From assembly GCA_033675545.1 (NCBI GenBank), contig JAWDGP010006241.1, forward strand, positions 62,001-126,000: a stretch of 64,000 bases of DNA. Reading direction: 5' to 3'. Source of the stretch: Elysia crispata. Its lineage: Eukaryota > Mollusca > Gastropoda > Plakobranchidae. This document shows positions 30,567-42,120 of this stretch, one piece after another. Under the pieces are notes generated by a model that searched no databases, had not been told where the DNA came from, and saw only the letters and a program-made list of their open reading frames with translations. How positions within the stretch are numbered: position 1 is the first letter of the stretch; the number at the start of each line of letters is the position of its first letter. The translations under genes and the position numbers were made by a program.

Positions 30567-30785
30567 CTATTTTTTTAAATTTTTAAAATAATCAGGATTT
30601 CTTATCATAAAATTTTGAAATGCTTCTTTATATTTTTCTTTATTATTCTGATAATGATTTTTCTTAACAAAATATAAACATTGTTTACATTTAGCTTTTA
30701 ATCCATCGGGTGCTTTAGTTTCTTTATAATATTCACAAAATAATTTGTATTGATTACACTTTGTACAGATTTTTCCTTCAGTCAT
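30567..30785 (-). CDS. Small zinc-binding protein (Cys-pair) at the right end
   Basis: The 72-residue protein has two CxxC pairs (KICTKCNQYK and AKCKQCLYF) spaced 19 residues apart, then a basic aromatic tail (KKNHYQNNKEKYKE). This resembles the zinc-binding half found ahead of HNH/endonuclease-VII-like nucleases in phages and large viruses, but no catalytic part is present. It sits between the polymerase and the right inverted repeat, mirroring the Cys-pair protein of element 1. Intact. Confidence 0.6.
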   Translation of the reverse strand: MTEGKICTKCNQYKLFCEYYKETKAPDGLKAKCKQCLYFVKKNHYQNNKEKYKEAFQNFMIRNPDYFKNLKK

Positions 30786-30826
30786 TTTTTAAATTCAATA
30801 AAATAAATTATAAATTTCCGTTATAA

Positions 30827-31023
30827 TTAGCTGCATATGGCGTTAATGCTTCGTTGGCTCTCAATTGAAAAGTTATTGATTTTTTACTGCCTTAACCTCA
30901 AACACTTTTTCCAGGTCCCTATTTTTAATTTTTTTTTATTTCTCGAGGGGGGTACTAGGGGGTGTAATTTTTTAATTTAAAAAAAGGGGAGGTGGGCCAA
31001 ACTCGCATTTTTACCATACTACT
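30827..31023. repeat. Right terminal inverted repeat of element 2
   Basis: Complement of 16758-16955, ending ACCATACTACT at the outer edge. It overlaps nothing coding. Confidence 0.93.
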
Positions 31024-31029
31024 AATATG
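31024..31029. repeat. Right target-site duplication of element 2 (AATATG)
   Basis: An exact copy of 16752-16757, directly outside the ACTACT terminus. Confidence 0.93.
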
Positions 31030-31261
31030 CCAAATTAAGAAAAGTCACAAAATTTAGAGTTCGTAGGTTAAAAATTAGCCATTTTATACCAAAAAACATA
31101 GCGTAGGAAAAAGGGTTAAGTGAAAGAAGGCTGATTAATGCGCTGTGTTGAAGAAGTAAAGGAGGATGTGGAGACTTTTGATAAACTAACTAGAGCTATA
31201 ATAAAGTTCTTTAAAAAAAGAAAAAAGAAAAGATCAAAAGGACTTCAAAAATCTATACTTA

Positions 31262-31298
<37 letters not shown>

Positions 31299-33886
31299 CT
31301 AATGTGTATTGTCAGCATTAAGTTAAATAAGAGCTAGTGAAACCAAGCCAAGGGTGAAAAATTAATTATAAAATTAGGTTCAGAGCCTATATAAATTAAA
31401 CTACTGCACTGCTTTATTTAAACCTTAGGTACCAATAATAACTGTCATAAAATGCTATGGAATATGAGCTGTCTTAAGACAGTACTCATCAGTGAATGTG
31501 GTCTCCATGTTGATAGATTGCTTAGGCAGCCAATTACTTGTGATAACTTGCTTTTCTTTTTCTTAATGTTATATTAATAGAGAAAAAAAATTTGTGAGCA
31601 AAAAATGGAATTTATAAATAAAAGTGAATCTAAAGCTGCAGATTTGTTGAAAAGCATTTTACAATTTGCTATGTAGTTTTGAAAGTAAAGCGCTCAAGCT
31701 GATAGGAAGCAAAGTGCAAATTTTTTTTTTTCTAGTTTTCCACAGCTAACTTGACCCAAAATCTGAGCTTGTAGTGATATCCTCCAACATGTTTTACATG
31801 CTCTTAAACTCAACAAAATGTTCAACAATGATCCATTTGACTGAGACTGACACTGAAACTTGATACTTTTGATACCAACTTATCCGCAAAGAATCTAGCA
31901 AACCCAAAGGGTATGAATAATACCATGATATACCTTTTGTATTGTATGTATGTAATTTGGTTAAAAAGCATTTAAAATTAAACTGTTGCTGGGTATGATC
32001 AATACTTTAGAGTAGCATGAAACATTGGTTAGATTGTTATATTTGCAATATAGCGGATGCATGTTAATTTCAACATCAGCTTACATTGTACTGCCCTATG
32101 AGAGCAATCACCATAGATAATTTTATAATATGACCTATGTAATTGTAAAGAAAACCTGACAACAGTGTGTGAATGAAAGCATGAATATACATATCCAGGC
32201 ACAACTCTGTACTAAACAGCGCTATCTGGATATATGCATTCTTTTATCTGATAGTCAAATGATGTTTAGTTTTGACTATGAAGTCAGAGTACGACTACTC
32301 TATAATTTATAAAAGCATTACAATTTTTTTAACGTATAACGTCCAAAAAAGTGAGAGGGCATAAAGGACTTTGATTGAAATAGGTAATTAAAGTAGTATT
32401 AGTATTACCCGACTCTTCCTCTTTTGCTTATTATATCTATAATTGAACTGAAATCTAATTCAGCATCATTGCACTTTATTTTTTTTCCAGTCTTTCTCCA
32501 GACATGCTTAAGAAGAACCAGTAACTGTGAAAGATCCCCATTGCTGCTTTTCAATCTTATTGACTGTATGGATTTGAATCAGCAGCTGAAATCCTTTATC
32601 AAACTCAAGAGGATATGCTATCTTTTGGAGCAAAAAAGTAGAAATAAAAAAGAAATACAAACTTCACAAATTTTTTCTTTTCTTGTAAAAGCTTTTGAAA
32701 ATAATGAATGAATGTGATTGTAAGTTTTATGCCATAAACCATTGACAATTATATTTCTCAGAAATGCAGGCCTAGATCTTGTTTATCTCAAATTTAATTT
32801 TTTTTTCTAAAAATTGTGAAAATTAAAAAAAGTTATTTTTAAACCACAACAAATATACATTTTTTCCCGATCATATGCAGATGACCTCCGATAATGAACA
32901 GACTCTGCCTTTGGCTTTTAACCATTTTTGGATACTCTTTGCATACAAAAAATGTTTACATTTTTAAATACACAGGAACCTAATACTAAATTGTATACTT
33001 TATGCTTAATGCATAAAGGAATTATTATTATTATTATTATTATTTTGTGGTTGAAAAAAACACAAACTCTTCGCTAAGCATGGCAGGCATATCCTAAAAG
33101 ATTTAATGCTCCAAAGCCTCTAAACATAATTTTATTTGTTTTAGTTAATTGTAGAAAGCTTAGTTTAAAAAAAGTTCTGTGGTCATTGTATGTAGTGTAA
33201 TGTTGAACATTTAGCCCAGTACATTTTCACCCTAGATCACATTGTTATGGATGCTCTATATGAAAGAATAATTCTGTAGACGCACATTTAGGCACAGTTA
33301 TGAAACGCTCTGTTGCATGTGCCAGGATTACATCTATAAAAGTAATTAGTCACTTTGTCTCATCTTGTTATATATATCATAAACATAAGATTAGTATTTG
33401 GCAGAAAAACTGGCACCTTTATATTATTTAAATAAATTTTGAGTTCTTTATCAGTCAAGTAATTTAATCTTAATAACTTACAATCAGATGGCGCTGGTTA
33501 AAGTCATTAGCTTGACAAAGGGCAATCTTCCTACACAACTATTTTTGAACAAATGCAAAAACAAATGCTTGAACCCATTTAATTAAGCCTTTACCTCTGA
33601 CAGCCATGAATTGCTTATGTATCTGGTACATGGATACATCAAAACTTAACACAGTGTACAGGAACATTGATTTACAATATTGATCAAGTAGACAAAAATA
33701 ATTTTTAAAAGATTTATTTCTCATTAAATAGAGCCCAGTATGCATGAAAATATGTACGCATTAACACAAGTTCCACATGACTTGATTGTGCCAGGTACCC
33801 TCTCTACACATTCTTGAATGATCCTTGAGCTATAGTTATAGTAGCAAATAGGTGATGCCGTGAGGCCACTTGGCACTTGCCCTCGT
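31030..33886. other. Non-coding host DNA
   Basis: AT-rich, with a (TA)n run at about 31260-31295 and a short (ATT)n at about 33021-33043. A 95-codon open frame at 32424-32711 has no domain I recognise. I see no supported gene. Confidence 0.55.
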
Positions 33887-34036
33887 TCACTTGGCTAGTT
33901 TATTAGCGAAGCTTAAGTTCATGATTTTGTAAATGCGGACAGGAAAAGAGGGCACCATCTGCATGATGAAAGGTGATATGCTGATAACAACTGGTGTCTT
34001 CATCATAAGCATTCCCCATTTTTCATGGAAGAATTC
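33887..34036 (-). CDS. Probable terminal coding exon of an unidentified host gene
   Basis: On the - strand a good acceptor (TTTACTTTCAG) precedes 34036. The exon reads EFFHEKWGMLMMKTPVV, a hydrophobic stretch with PFIMQMVPSFPVRIYK, and ends ...FANKLAK before a stop at 33887-33889. Protein-like composition and clean borders favour a real last exon. I could not identify the protein, and a candidate first exon at 34842-35030 does not join to it in phase. Confidence 0.4.
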   Translation of the reverse strand, partial: EFFHEKWGMLMMKTPVVISISPFIMQMVPSFPVRIYKIMNLSFANKLAK

Positions 34037-34841
34037 CTGAAAGTAAATTACAGAATACAGTAATATCCAATAATAATATAGGCAGCTTGCCTAAGATAAA
34101 AATTAATGAAATAAGATTTGTTTTTCTTCTGCATCATCATATTTTTAAACTTTGAAATAAATAGATCTGTACAGTAGAGAGTAAGTTATGATTTTTTTTT
34201 TTGGGGGGGGGGGAAGTGGAAGGGCTTTAAAATTGTTGAACGCATGTATTTTACATTATGTAGGCCTACATGGAGAAAAATAATTACACAAAGAGTGTCC
34301 TTGCTTTTCCAGATTTTGGTTAACAATCTATCTATAGTTGAAAGATTATGCATCAACAGAGACAAGTCAAATCATATAAATTATTGAAGATCTTGTCCTG
34401 AGAACATTTTTTACTAATTCAGTTACTGAGAAATTCAAATCTTTTGTAATTATCCACGATTTTTTTTATGAGGGAGGAAAATTTTTACTACAGACTGATT
34501 TTAAGATTAAGGGTAAAAATTAAGACCTGTTCGGGGTAAAACTAAAAGTTAAATAGGATTGTATTAGCTCAATGTCCATGGGCTGCATATGAGCAGGCTG
34601 GTGTGGGGAATGCTTAAGCAGGGTATTGGGCTGTCTGACTGTGAGTGACTTGTTCAGATCACTGACTTGTAACACTAGTTTTAAATTACCGTGTACTGCT
34701 CAAAGTAGTTAGCAGACAAGCACAATTTAAATCTCTACAGCCTAGTATCTGTAGTGGGCGGTGTATATGCTGCTCTGCTACAACTGCTAGTAACTATTTC
34801 ATGAATGCAAACTTGCAATTTGCTTTCTGCAGTTTCTAGTC

Positions 34842-35030
34842 TCACTTTCCCAAATACCCCACTTTCAATTGATCTGCCAATTTAAAAATTTTGTTCAAAG
34901 ATTTGTTCCTGTCAACATCGACATTTTTTTCCTTTTTTAAAGTTTCTAAGCCTTTGTACTCGATTGAATTCAAAGACAAGGGAACAGCACTTCTTTTGCC
35001 CGCTTTTCCACAAATATCTTCGGTGAGCAT
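34842..35030 (-). CDS. Possible first coding exon of an unidentified gene
   Basis: An ATG at 35030 opens 62 codons of charged, protein-like sequence (MLTEDICGKAGKRSAVPL to QLKVGYLGK). A donor-like AAAGTGAGA overlaps the stop. It is on the same strand as, and 0.8 kb from, the terminal exon at 33887-34036, so both may belong to one gene with a further exon between. No family recognised. Confidence 0.3.
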   Translation of the reverse strand: MLTEDICGKAGKRSAVPLSLNSIEYKGLETLKKEKNVDVDRNKSLNKIFKLADQLKVGYLGK

Positions 35031-36126
35031 AGAAAATCTATATAGACACCCACTGCAGCTTATGCGATAGATATCATTAACGTAATAGATTAGTTTTTAT
35101 GTCTTGGACAAAAAAATGTGCAAGCTGCTATTGGCCAAAATCACATTCTGGGTAAGGTACAGTTTTGAAACGGATTAAATATCCCAGATCTCTTATTTCC
35201 AGACTGGTGACAAGTATCTTACTCCGGGACATACATTACAAAGGACTTAGTTTGGGAATTAGATAGGCTTAATTGATGAACAACGGGTCAACAAGCATGA
35301 TAATAATTACCGGCTCCATTATTTAGATCTATCATAATACAGTAGTCTAGTTGAAATCTAGGTCTATCTAAAATCTCAAACGAGTGGTCACTTAGTATAG
35401 ATCTAAATTTAGATTATTATTTAAATCTAAAGTAAATTCAAGTTGACTAAAACAAGATCTAAATTAAAAGTGCACTTTTGGAGCTTTTATCTAGATCTAG
35501 ATCTAAATCTCTAGGCATAGGCCACACAGTACGAAATCTCAGTTGAACTGAATGTCGCTTTATTTCCTTCAGTAATTTTTTTTTTTTAAATCTCTTCGCC
35601 ATGCATTAAAAATGAGTGTATTATATGGCTCTTGCTCTAATATCTGGTTCTAGCTCTGTGTAGGTTAGACTGCGAGTTGAAAAAAAATTTCAAAATCCTT
35701 AGTTCGCCGAAGTCGAATGGGTGGAAGAGATGGTTACGATCGTAACAGGAAACATTTTTAGGTCTCGGTGGTTAGATCCGCAGCCTCAAAGCCCAAATCA
35801 CATGAAAATACAAAACAATTTCAAAACAATTTCAATGTGTTTTTCCATTCTCTTAACAAAGAGAATGTTAGGTAATAGGCTAACAATTTGAAAAAGCAAA
35901 AATATTTTTTCTCTTGTATCATAGGCTATCATCAAAAGAAGAAATAAAAACCATAAATTTCCTTTACATTTTTTTTGTGTTTGAAATGACTAACTTGGCA
36001 TATCAAAGGAATTTGTAAACCAAAGTTTTGCGCAGGAAAAATTTTTGACGAATTACGGTAAAATCACTGACTTTTAGCTTAGACTAGTTAAGTTCAAGGT
36101 TTTTTTTTTAATTGACACCACCTACT
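35031..36126. other. Non-coding host DNA
   Basis: AT-rich with repeated TAGATCTAGATCT-like motifs near 35330-35510, which recur elsewhere in the window (for example 41460-41480 and 61660-61830). No gene seen. Confidence 0.5.
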
Positions 36127-38213
36127 GCTTAAACACATTTAGTTATCCTGTAGTAGTGTTCATGGTGGCAGATGGGGACAATGTTGGACAATGCGTTGGA
36201 TATGCATGTGTGAAAGATGAAAGATTAGTGACTTTGTCTGTCTTGTTTGGTGAGTTTGTACGGAGAAATGAGGGTGTGTGTGTGAGGACAGTTATTGTAC
36301 ACAAGGATGCAAGCGAGATTGCAGCAGTGAGAATGACAATGCCTGAATGTGATATTCTGTTGTGTCGTTTCCATGTGGCCAAATCTTTGTATGATTCTGT
36401 AAGAAAGTATTGTCCAAAAGTGGAGCCAGAGAGAATGGATGGGCTGTGTACAAAAATGTTAAAGTGTGCAAGTGAGAATGTCTTTTGAGAGTCCTTGAAT
36501 GAAGTACCAAATGGTGTGTTTAAGGCTTAACTTGATAAGAACTGGATACCTGTGAGACGGAGCTGGGCAAATTTTTCCACGAAAACCATGATAACGTGGA
36601 GAAATAAGACCAACAATTTTGTCGAGCGCCATAATCGTGCCCTTAAGACTGTTGGCAACTCAAAGACTATTTTGGCACATTTCTTTGAGTCAATATTGAC
36701 ATTCCATCGTCGACAAGGACCCAGACTGAAACAGAAAGTTCATGAGCTGGCTCTCAGAACTGTCGTGCTCAGGCCAAAAGTGACGCATGCTGCAGCTGTA
36801 CTGGCCGAGGCACAGAGGATTCTCACACCGTTTGCGTGCGAGCAGATCGCGCAGCAATATAATAAATTGAAAGATGTTGCGTGTAGTTTTGACACTGAGG
36901 CAAAAGCGTTGTTGGTGAGGAAGAGCGATGGGGAAGTAATGGAGTACTTTGTAGGAGATGGATGTCAGTGTCTGCATTTCGTTGAAAGGGGTCTGCCGTG
37001 TTGGCACATGCTTGCAGTGTATGAAAGTGAAGATATGAACGTTGTTGAGACTGTGCCAGAGAGATACAACTGAAGCGAATGATTGAATGTGTGATGCATG
37101 AGTCTACATATGAGACAGTTGGCTGTGCAACAGCAGGGAGAGTGAGTGTGGTGGGTAGGAATACAGAAATGGCAGAAAGGCAGAAGCGGTTGAAGATAAA
37201 AGAAGTGTGTAGGGAGCTGGTAGCAGCTGGGTCACGCTGTGGACAAGATATGTTTGAGAGAAGTTTAGGTGTCCTTGTGGGTTTGATAGAAAGATGACTG
37301 GGTCGTAAGGAAGTAGAAATTGAGGACTGTTTGGAGCATGGAGATGAAATGACTACAGTTGTGAATCCTCAAATTGAGGATTCAACAACAAGCGAAGTAG
37401 TTACAAAGTGTTATAATTAGGGAAGAGGGCAGAAGTGGTGGTCAAATTAGTGAGGAGGGAAACAGGATTGGTCTAAGTTTAGACAGGGACCAAACAGTGG
37501 ATCAAGCGGAAGTTGCAAATGTGCGTGAAGAGTTATTGGAGCTAGTGGAGAGGGGGGTGGGGGGGGGGAAGAGTTGATAGGCTTAATAGATACAGTTAGC
37601 GGTGGAGAGGGTAACAGCAGTAGTTTGGATCATGTAAATGTCAATGCTCATGCAAGTGTGCGGGAAGAGTTGGTCAATTTAGTTGTGAGGGGGAAGGAAA
37701 TGATTGGTACAGTGGATCATGGCAATGGTGAGGAGGATGGCAGCAATGCAGTGGATTATCGAGGTGAGGGGCAGCAGTACGGTGGATCATGGCAATGGTG
37801 GAAAATGGGGCAATGAAATATATCAAGAAAGTGCGTCTATGCGAGAATTTGAAGCATACGGGGATTGTTTTTCGGTGTTAACTCAAAATGGGGATAAAAT
37901 TTGTGCAAGTGCAAAGTTCTAAAGATCAAAGACAAAGGGGCGACCCAAGGGTGAGGGTTCTACTTTTGGGCAAAAGAGGAAAGAAACATCAAATAAATCT
38001 TCATCAAATTCTAAGAGGAAGAGGAAAAATGACCGGTTATGTGCTGTATGTTTGGAAGAAGAAATCAGGAAAGAATTTTGTAAGGGTGGGATGTATATGG
38101 AGTGGATAGATTGTGACATTTGTCACAAATGGTTCCATTGCCACTGTTTGGTTCTAAAAAAAAGTGCCAACGAATATGTTTGTTTTTCATGCAAGGCTGC
38201 TTTAGTGGTGTGA
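36127..38213 (+). pseudogene. MULE transposase relic with SWIM, AT-hook and PHD modules
   Basis: The segment starts after an acceptor-like ACATTTAG. A MULE-type core follows: VVFMVADGDNVGQCVGY, KDASEIAAVRMTMPE and LLCRFHVAKS, then NNFVERHNRALK. A SWIM zinc finger is clear (CQCLHFVERGLPCWHML, about 36966-37013). After a variable repeat-rich linker (37290-37900), one frame gives an AT-hook (KGRPKGEG) and a PHD finger with the C4HC3 pattern (LCAVC, CKGG, CDICHKWFHCHC, CFSCK) up to the stop at 38211-38213. Stops at 36486 and 36528 and frameshifts near 37070 make it inactive. Joining core and PHD as one gene is inference from order and strand. Confidence 0.72.
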
Positions 38214-39702
38214 TATAAGCTGATCAGATTTTGGAGTGGGTGCATTAGAGTTTGTGTGTGTCTCCTTTTTTTTTCTTCATTTAATTTCTTTAGTTTGGTT
38301 TCTTAACAAGAAAAACAGGATAAATGTTGATATATTTTTCCTTAAAATTTATTTTTATAGTGTTGGTAGTACTTTGAATTTGAGATCAAGAAGTAAAGCT
38401 TCCTTGCTATGTGTGCACTCTCAGTTCTATTTTTGTGCATAAAGAGGCTAAATCATTCAATGTAGTTAAAAATTTATTTTATATGTTTATTTTAAACATG
38501 AAATTACATGTAGTCTTAAGAGATGCAGTTTGCCTTACTGTGTAATGAGGTGCCTAATTTTTAATTTTATATCTTCAAATAATGCTAATTTATACACAAT
38601 TTTTTTAAAATTTGTCCTTTTTTTTCATTTTGAGAATTTTCAAATCTGTGAAATAAACTATCAAACTTGTATCTTATTCTTAATTATATGATTTTATACG
38701 AATTTTTGAAAGTTTTTAACATGGCATTTTTATGTCCCTTATAAAATTTTGCTAAATTGGCTTTGCGCTGCTTTCAGATGAGAAAATAAAGTATTCTGAT
38801 TGTTTGAGAACTCTGAAAAGAAACAACTGAGTATGTTTTCATTTTTGGTGTTGTATACAAATATATGTGCATGTAGTTACATAACACGTGTAAAAAACAC
38901 TTTTTTATATACAGATGCCTATAACTGGAAGAGCCTGGTGTTAAGTGCGTTAGTAATTGGAAACTTGGTAACAATTAACATACTCTTTAATAGGAGTCCA
39001 CAAGCCTCAAATAAGGGCCATTATACTTGTAACTAAGTATTTAGAAAAGTCTATAAGAAAAACTTAAAATTGAAAAATCCTGCCTAATAATACATGCATG
39101 GTAGCCCCAAATGCCAGTACACAAGCTGAAAACCCTGTTCTACAGAGGAGACTAGTGTCAATTTGCCGGGGTTGGGGTGTGACTGTGTCTTTACAACTTC
39201 ATATCAAATTTGACGTCCCTAGGTAGTCTAGAAGTACTAGAAATGCTCGGTTAGATGGTCATTGTATTTTGCCTAGCTCCATTTATGTCTGTAGATGATA
39301 TTAATAAGGCTCGCACAAAAAGCACTTCATTAAATTAATTCTCTCAAGGTAGAATCTAATGAAAATCTCTCTTACCATTCAGAAATTAAATCATACGAAT
39401 CTCATTACTTCTGTCAAGGTAGAATCTAATGAAAATCTCTCTTACCATTTAGATATTCAATCATACGAATCTCTTTGACAAAAAGGTAAAATCAGCGATG
39501 TAGTGTCAAGTCTTGTTGAGCAGTTTTATGTGGAGTTGAGATTTTGACATGCTGATTATGATGAAGTCCGCTCGATTTTGTGTTCAATTTTTGTGAGCAC
39601 TATTAATTATTGTTGAAATCGTGAAAATTATATTATAAAAAGGTACCCGAGTTTGTGCCCATTCTTTTAAAAACATTATTGTTTTATCTCGTAGACAGTT
39701 TT
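38214..39702. other. Non-coding host DNA with a 70-bp duplication
   Basis: AT-rich. A direct duplication with period 70 lies at 39344-39473 (TCAAGGTAGAATCTAATGAA repeated at 39344 and 39414). No gene seen. Confidence 0.5.
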
Positions 39703-39835
<133 letters not shown>

Positions 39836-40269
39836 AGGAATTAATGATGTATGTTTATTTCATATCACTTCTCTAATTTTTTTTTAACATCTGTTAATGA
39901 GAGTTGGCTAATACTGCGATATACATCATAATACATTATACAAAATGATGCATTTCTTATTCTAACCAAGCTTCTGTAAAATCGAGGTTTCAAGCACATC
40001 TTGTCGGTACACCTAGTTTTTAATTTAAAGCTAGTTTACCCTCAAGTCTGCTTCGTGGGAAAAGGTATACGTATTTAACTTTAATTTCCATCGCCACTAC
40101 AGTGATAATGTTCTGTTGAGGAATCGACCTTGCGTTGCCAAATTTTAATTTTAAAATTCTTTCCCAGCAGGACAACGAATATTTTTTTTTAATTCTGATC
40201 ATTTCAATGATTTGACGACAGTGGTGATGATGATGTTGATGACAATGATTGTAATAAAATGATTACAAT

Positions 40270-40695
40270 AAACAAAAAAAAAAAAAAAAGAAAAGAGAAG
40301 GAGGAGGAGGAGGAGAAGAAGAAGAAGAAGAAGAAGAAGAAGAAGAAGAAGAAGAAGAAGAAGAAGAAGAAAAAGAAGAAGAAGAAGAAGAAGAAGAAGA
40401 AGAAGAGAAGGAGGAGGAGGAGGATAGGAAGAAGATGACGAGGAGGAGGTGATGATGATGTTAATTATGATTATTAGGGTATAATGAGGATAATTATCAA
40501 GATAATGATGGTGATGTGGAAGATAATGACCGTGATAAAAATAATAACAATAAAGAAGAAAAGAAAGAAGAAGTGGAGGAGGAGGAGGAGGAGGAGGAGG
40601 AGAAGAAGAAGAAGATGACGAAGAAATAGAAGAAGTAAAAAAGAAGGTGATGATGATGATAAAGAAGAAAAAGAAAAAAAAAGATGATGATGATA
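40270..40695. repeat. Polypurine (GAA/GGA/GATGAT) tract
   Basis: About 400 bp with nearly all purines on the + strand, including (GAA)n at 40315-40405 and GGA runs near 40300, 40410 and 40575. Such tracts can form triplexes. Confidence 0.93.
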
Positions 40696-41920
40696 ATAAT
40701 AATTATTGTCGCAATTGGGATACTGATGTCGATTTTCACATCAAAATATAATAAACAAAAAAATGTTTTTTAATCTAATCCATTTTTTAAAACCGTCAAG
40801 TTTAGAACGAAATTAGTCAACAAGTGTGAAAACCGGTCCTTCCTTCTCAATGACGGGATCATAGAGATTGCATCTGCTTCTTAAAGGTCGCGATTTAATC
40901 CTCGTAACTCAAATTTAACTTGAGACATTCTAATGTATTCCTGAAACCATGCTGGAGGCTGTTACTGTCTTCTTTCTCTGTCAGTTGGATGTATTAGCAC
41001 TTTTGTTTTTGCTTTTTGTAAAACAAGCAATAGCAATAATGTGATCCAATAACAGAAACTCTTCATCAGGCGATTTCATGTATTGTGATTCACTTTGAGA
41101 GTGAAGTCAAAATTATGTGTGTTTGGTTTGTTTGCAGGCTTTCACAGGGGTCACCTGTCAATAGTGTCATTGACACAAAACCCGCGCAAGCCAACCGGAT
41201 AAGCAACCAGCCGCTTGCAGCGGGTAAACCTGGAGAAGAAAGCCTGCGCCACTCTTTATGTAACAAGAAGCATGATTTCCCTTCTTCCTGAGACTCTTGA
41301 TGCCTAGAATCTATTAGTGGGTGTCCACTTATACTTTGAGAGTTGAAGACCTCTGTGCAAATGTTTTACATGTCTTTACCACTTCATTAAAGAGCATTTA
41401 TTATCAAAACACAAGTCTTTGTGATTTGATTAACTCCTAAATTGATGACCTCGTCATGGAACTCGCTAGATCTAGATCTATATCAAAACAACCTATCGGT
41501 ATTAATAAACACTGCCCTAAATGTAAAATCTAAAGTGGGGGCTTATCTTGGCACCATATAATAAAATATCCACGTAAAATTTGGATGCAAAATGAAATTT
41601 GTCAACTTTTTGAATAGCTTTCAGCTCTTCCATAAATTAAAAATAAGTGTCTGTAAATTAGCATTTAAAAATATTGAAGATTTCTTTTGACAAACTATCA
41701 TGTTTTAGAGAAATGCTGCGATATGATACTGATACATGAGATAATCACCTTAATAATGTTTTGTTTTTTACTGTGTTTGTCAGCATCGACAAAAAAAACT
41801 TAAGTAATTTCCAAACCCACCAAAAAGAAATACATAAACGTCCACACATCAACTTAATGTATTGTTTTGTTCAGAAAACTTTATGATTTGCCATTCTACA
41901 TATTATTATCACCATTATAA

Positions 41921-42120
41921 TTAACAAATACTTCTTTCTTTCACTAGCTGTGTCAGGATAGATGAAAGTTCTGTTTGATGTTTACCCAACAAGCTTGAAG
42001 TTTTACACGCAGAGGTCGACAATATAGTGAGCAACTCTCCTCTCATGACATCCAGTGAGGGAAGTTTTGCTGCCTCCTGCATTTTTGCTCTAGACAAAAT
42101 TCTATCCTCTACAAGCCCTC
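41921..42120 (-). CDS. MRPL10: Mitochondrial ribosomal protein L10 (uL10m), last coding exon
   Basis: Mitochondrial large-subunit protein, the base of the ribosomal stalk. On the - strand the acceptor TCTGTTCTAG ends at 42121. The exon opens in phase 2 to complete a Gly codon from the previous exon and reads GLVEDRILSRAKMQEA, KLPSLDVMRGELL, then SLLGKHQTELSSILTQLVKE and a stop at 41921-41923. The LLGG(x)xxDxILSR and KLPSL..(x)xGEL pattern matches the C-terminal region of animal MRPL10. Borders and phases agree with the upstream exon at 50130-50266. Confidence 0.88.

Larger units (their letters stand above)
16758..31023. mobile_element. Element 2: complete Polinton/Maverick (adintovirus-like)
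   Basis: A 14,266-bp element bounded by inverted repeats that begin AGTAGT and end ACTACT, with a perfect 6-bp duplication on each side. It encodes the diagnostic set: protein-primed PolB, retroviral-type integrase, adenovirus-type protease, packaging ATPase and double-jelly-roll-like capsid protein, plus a phospholipase A2. All DNA is AT-rich, unlike element 1. Genes are packed with gaps mostly of 3-50 bp. Two short frameshifts are the only visible damage among large genes. The capsid and protease set implies an ancestor able to form virions. Confidence 0.95.

Noticed and set aside
41085..41291. Possible exon after TTTGCAG
   Set aside because: Acceptor-like sequence and 40 open codons only; no family and no partner exon.
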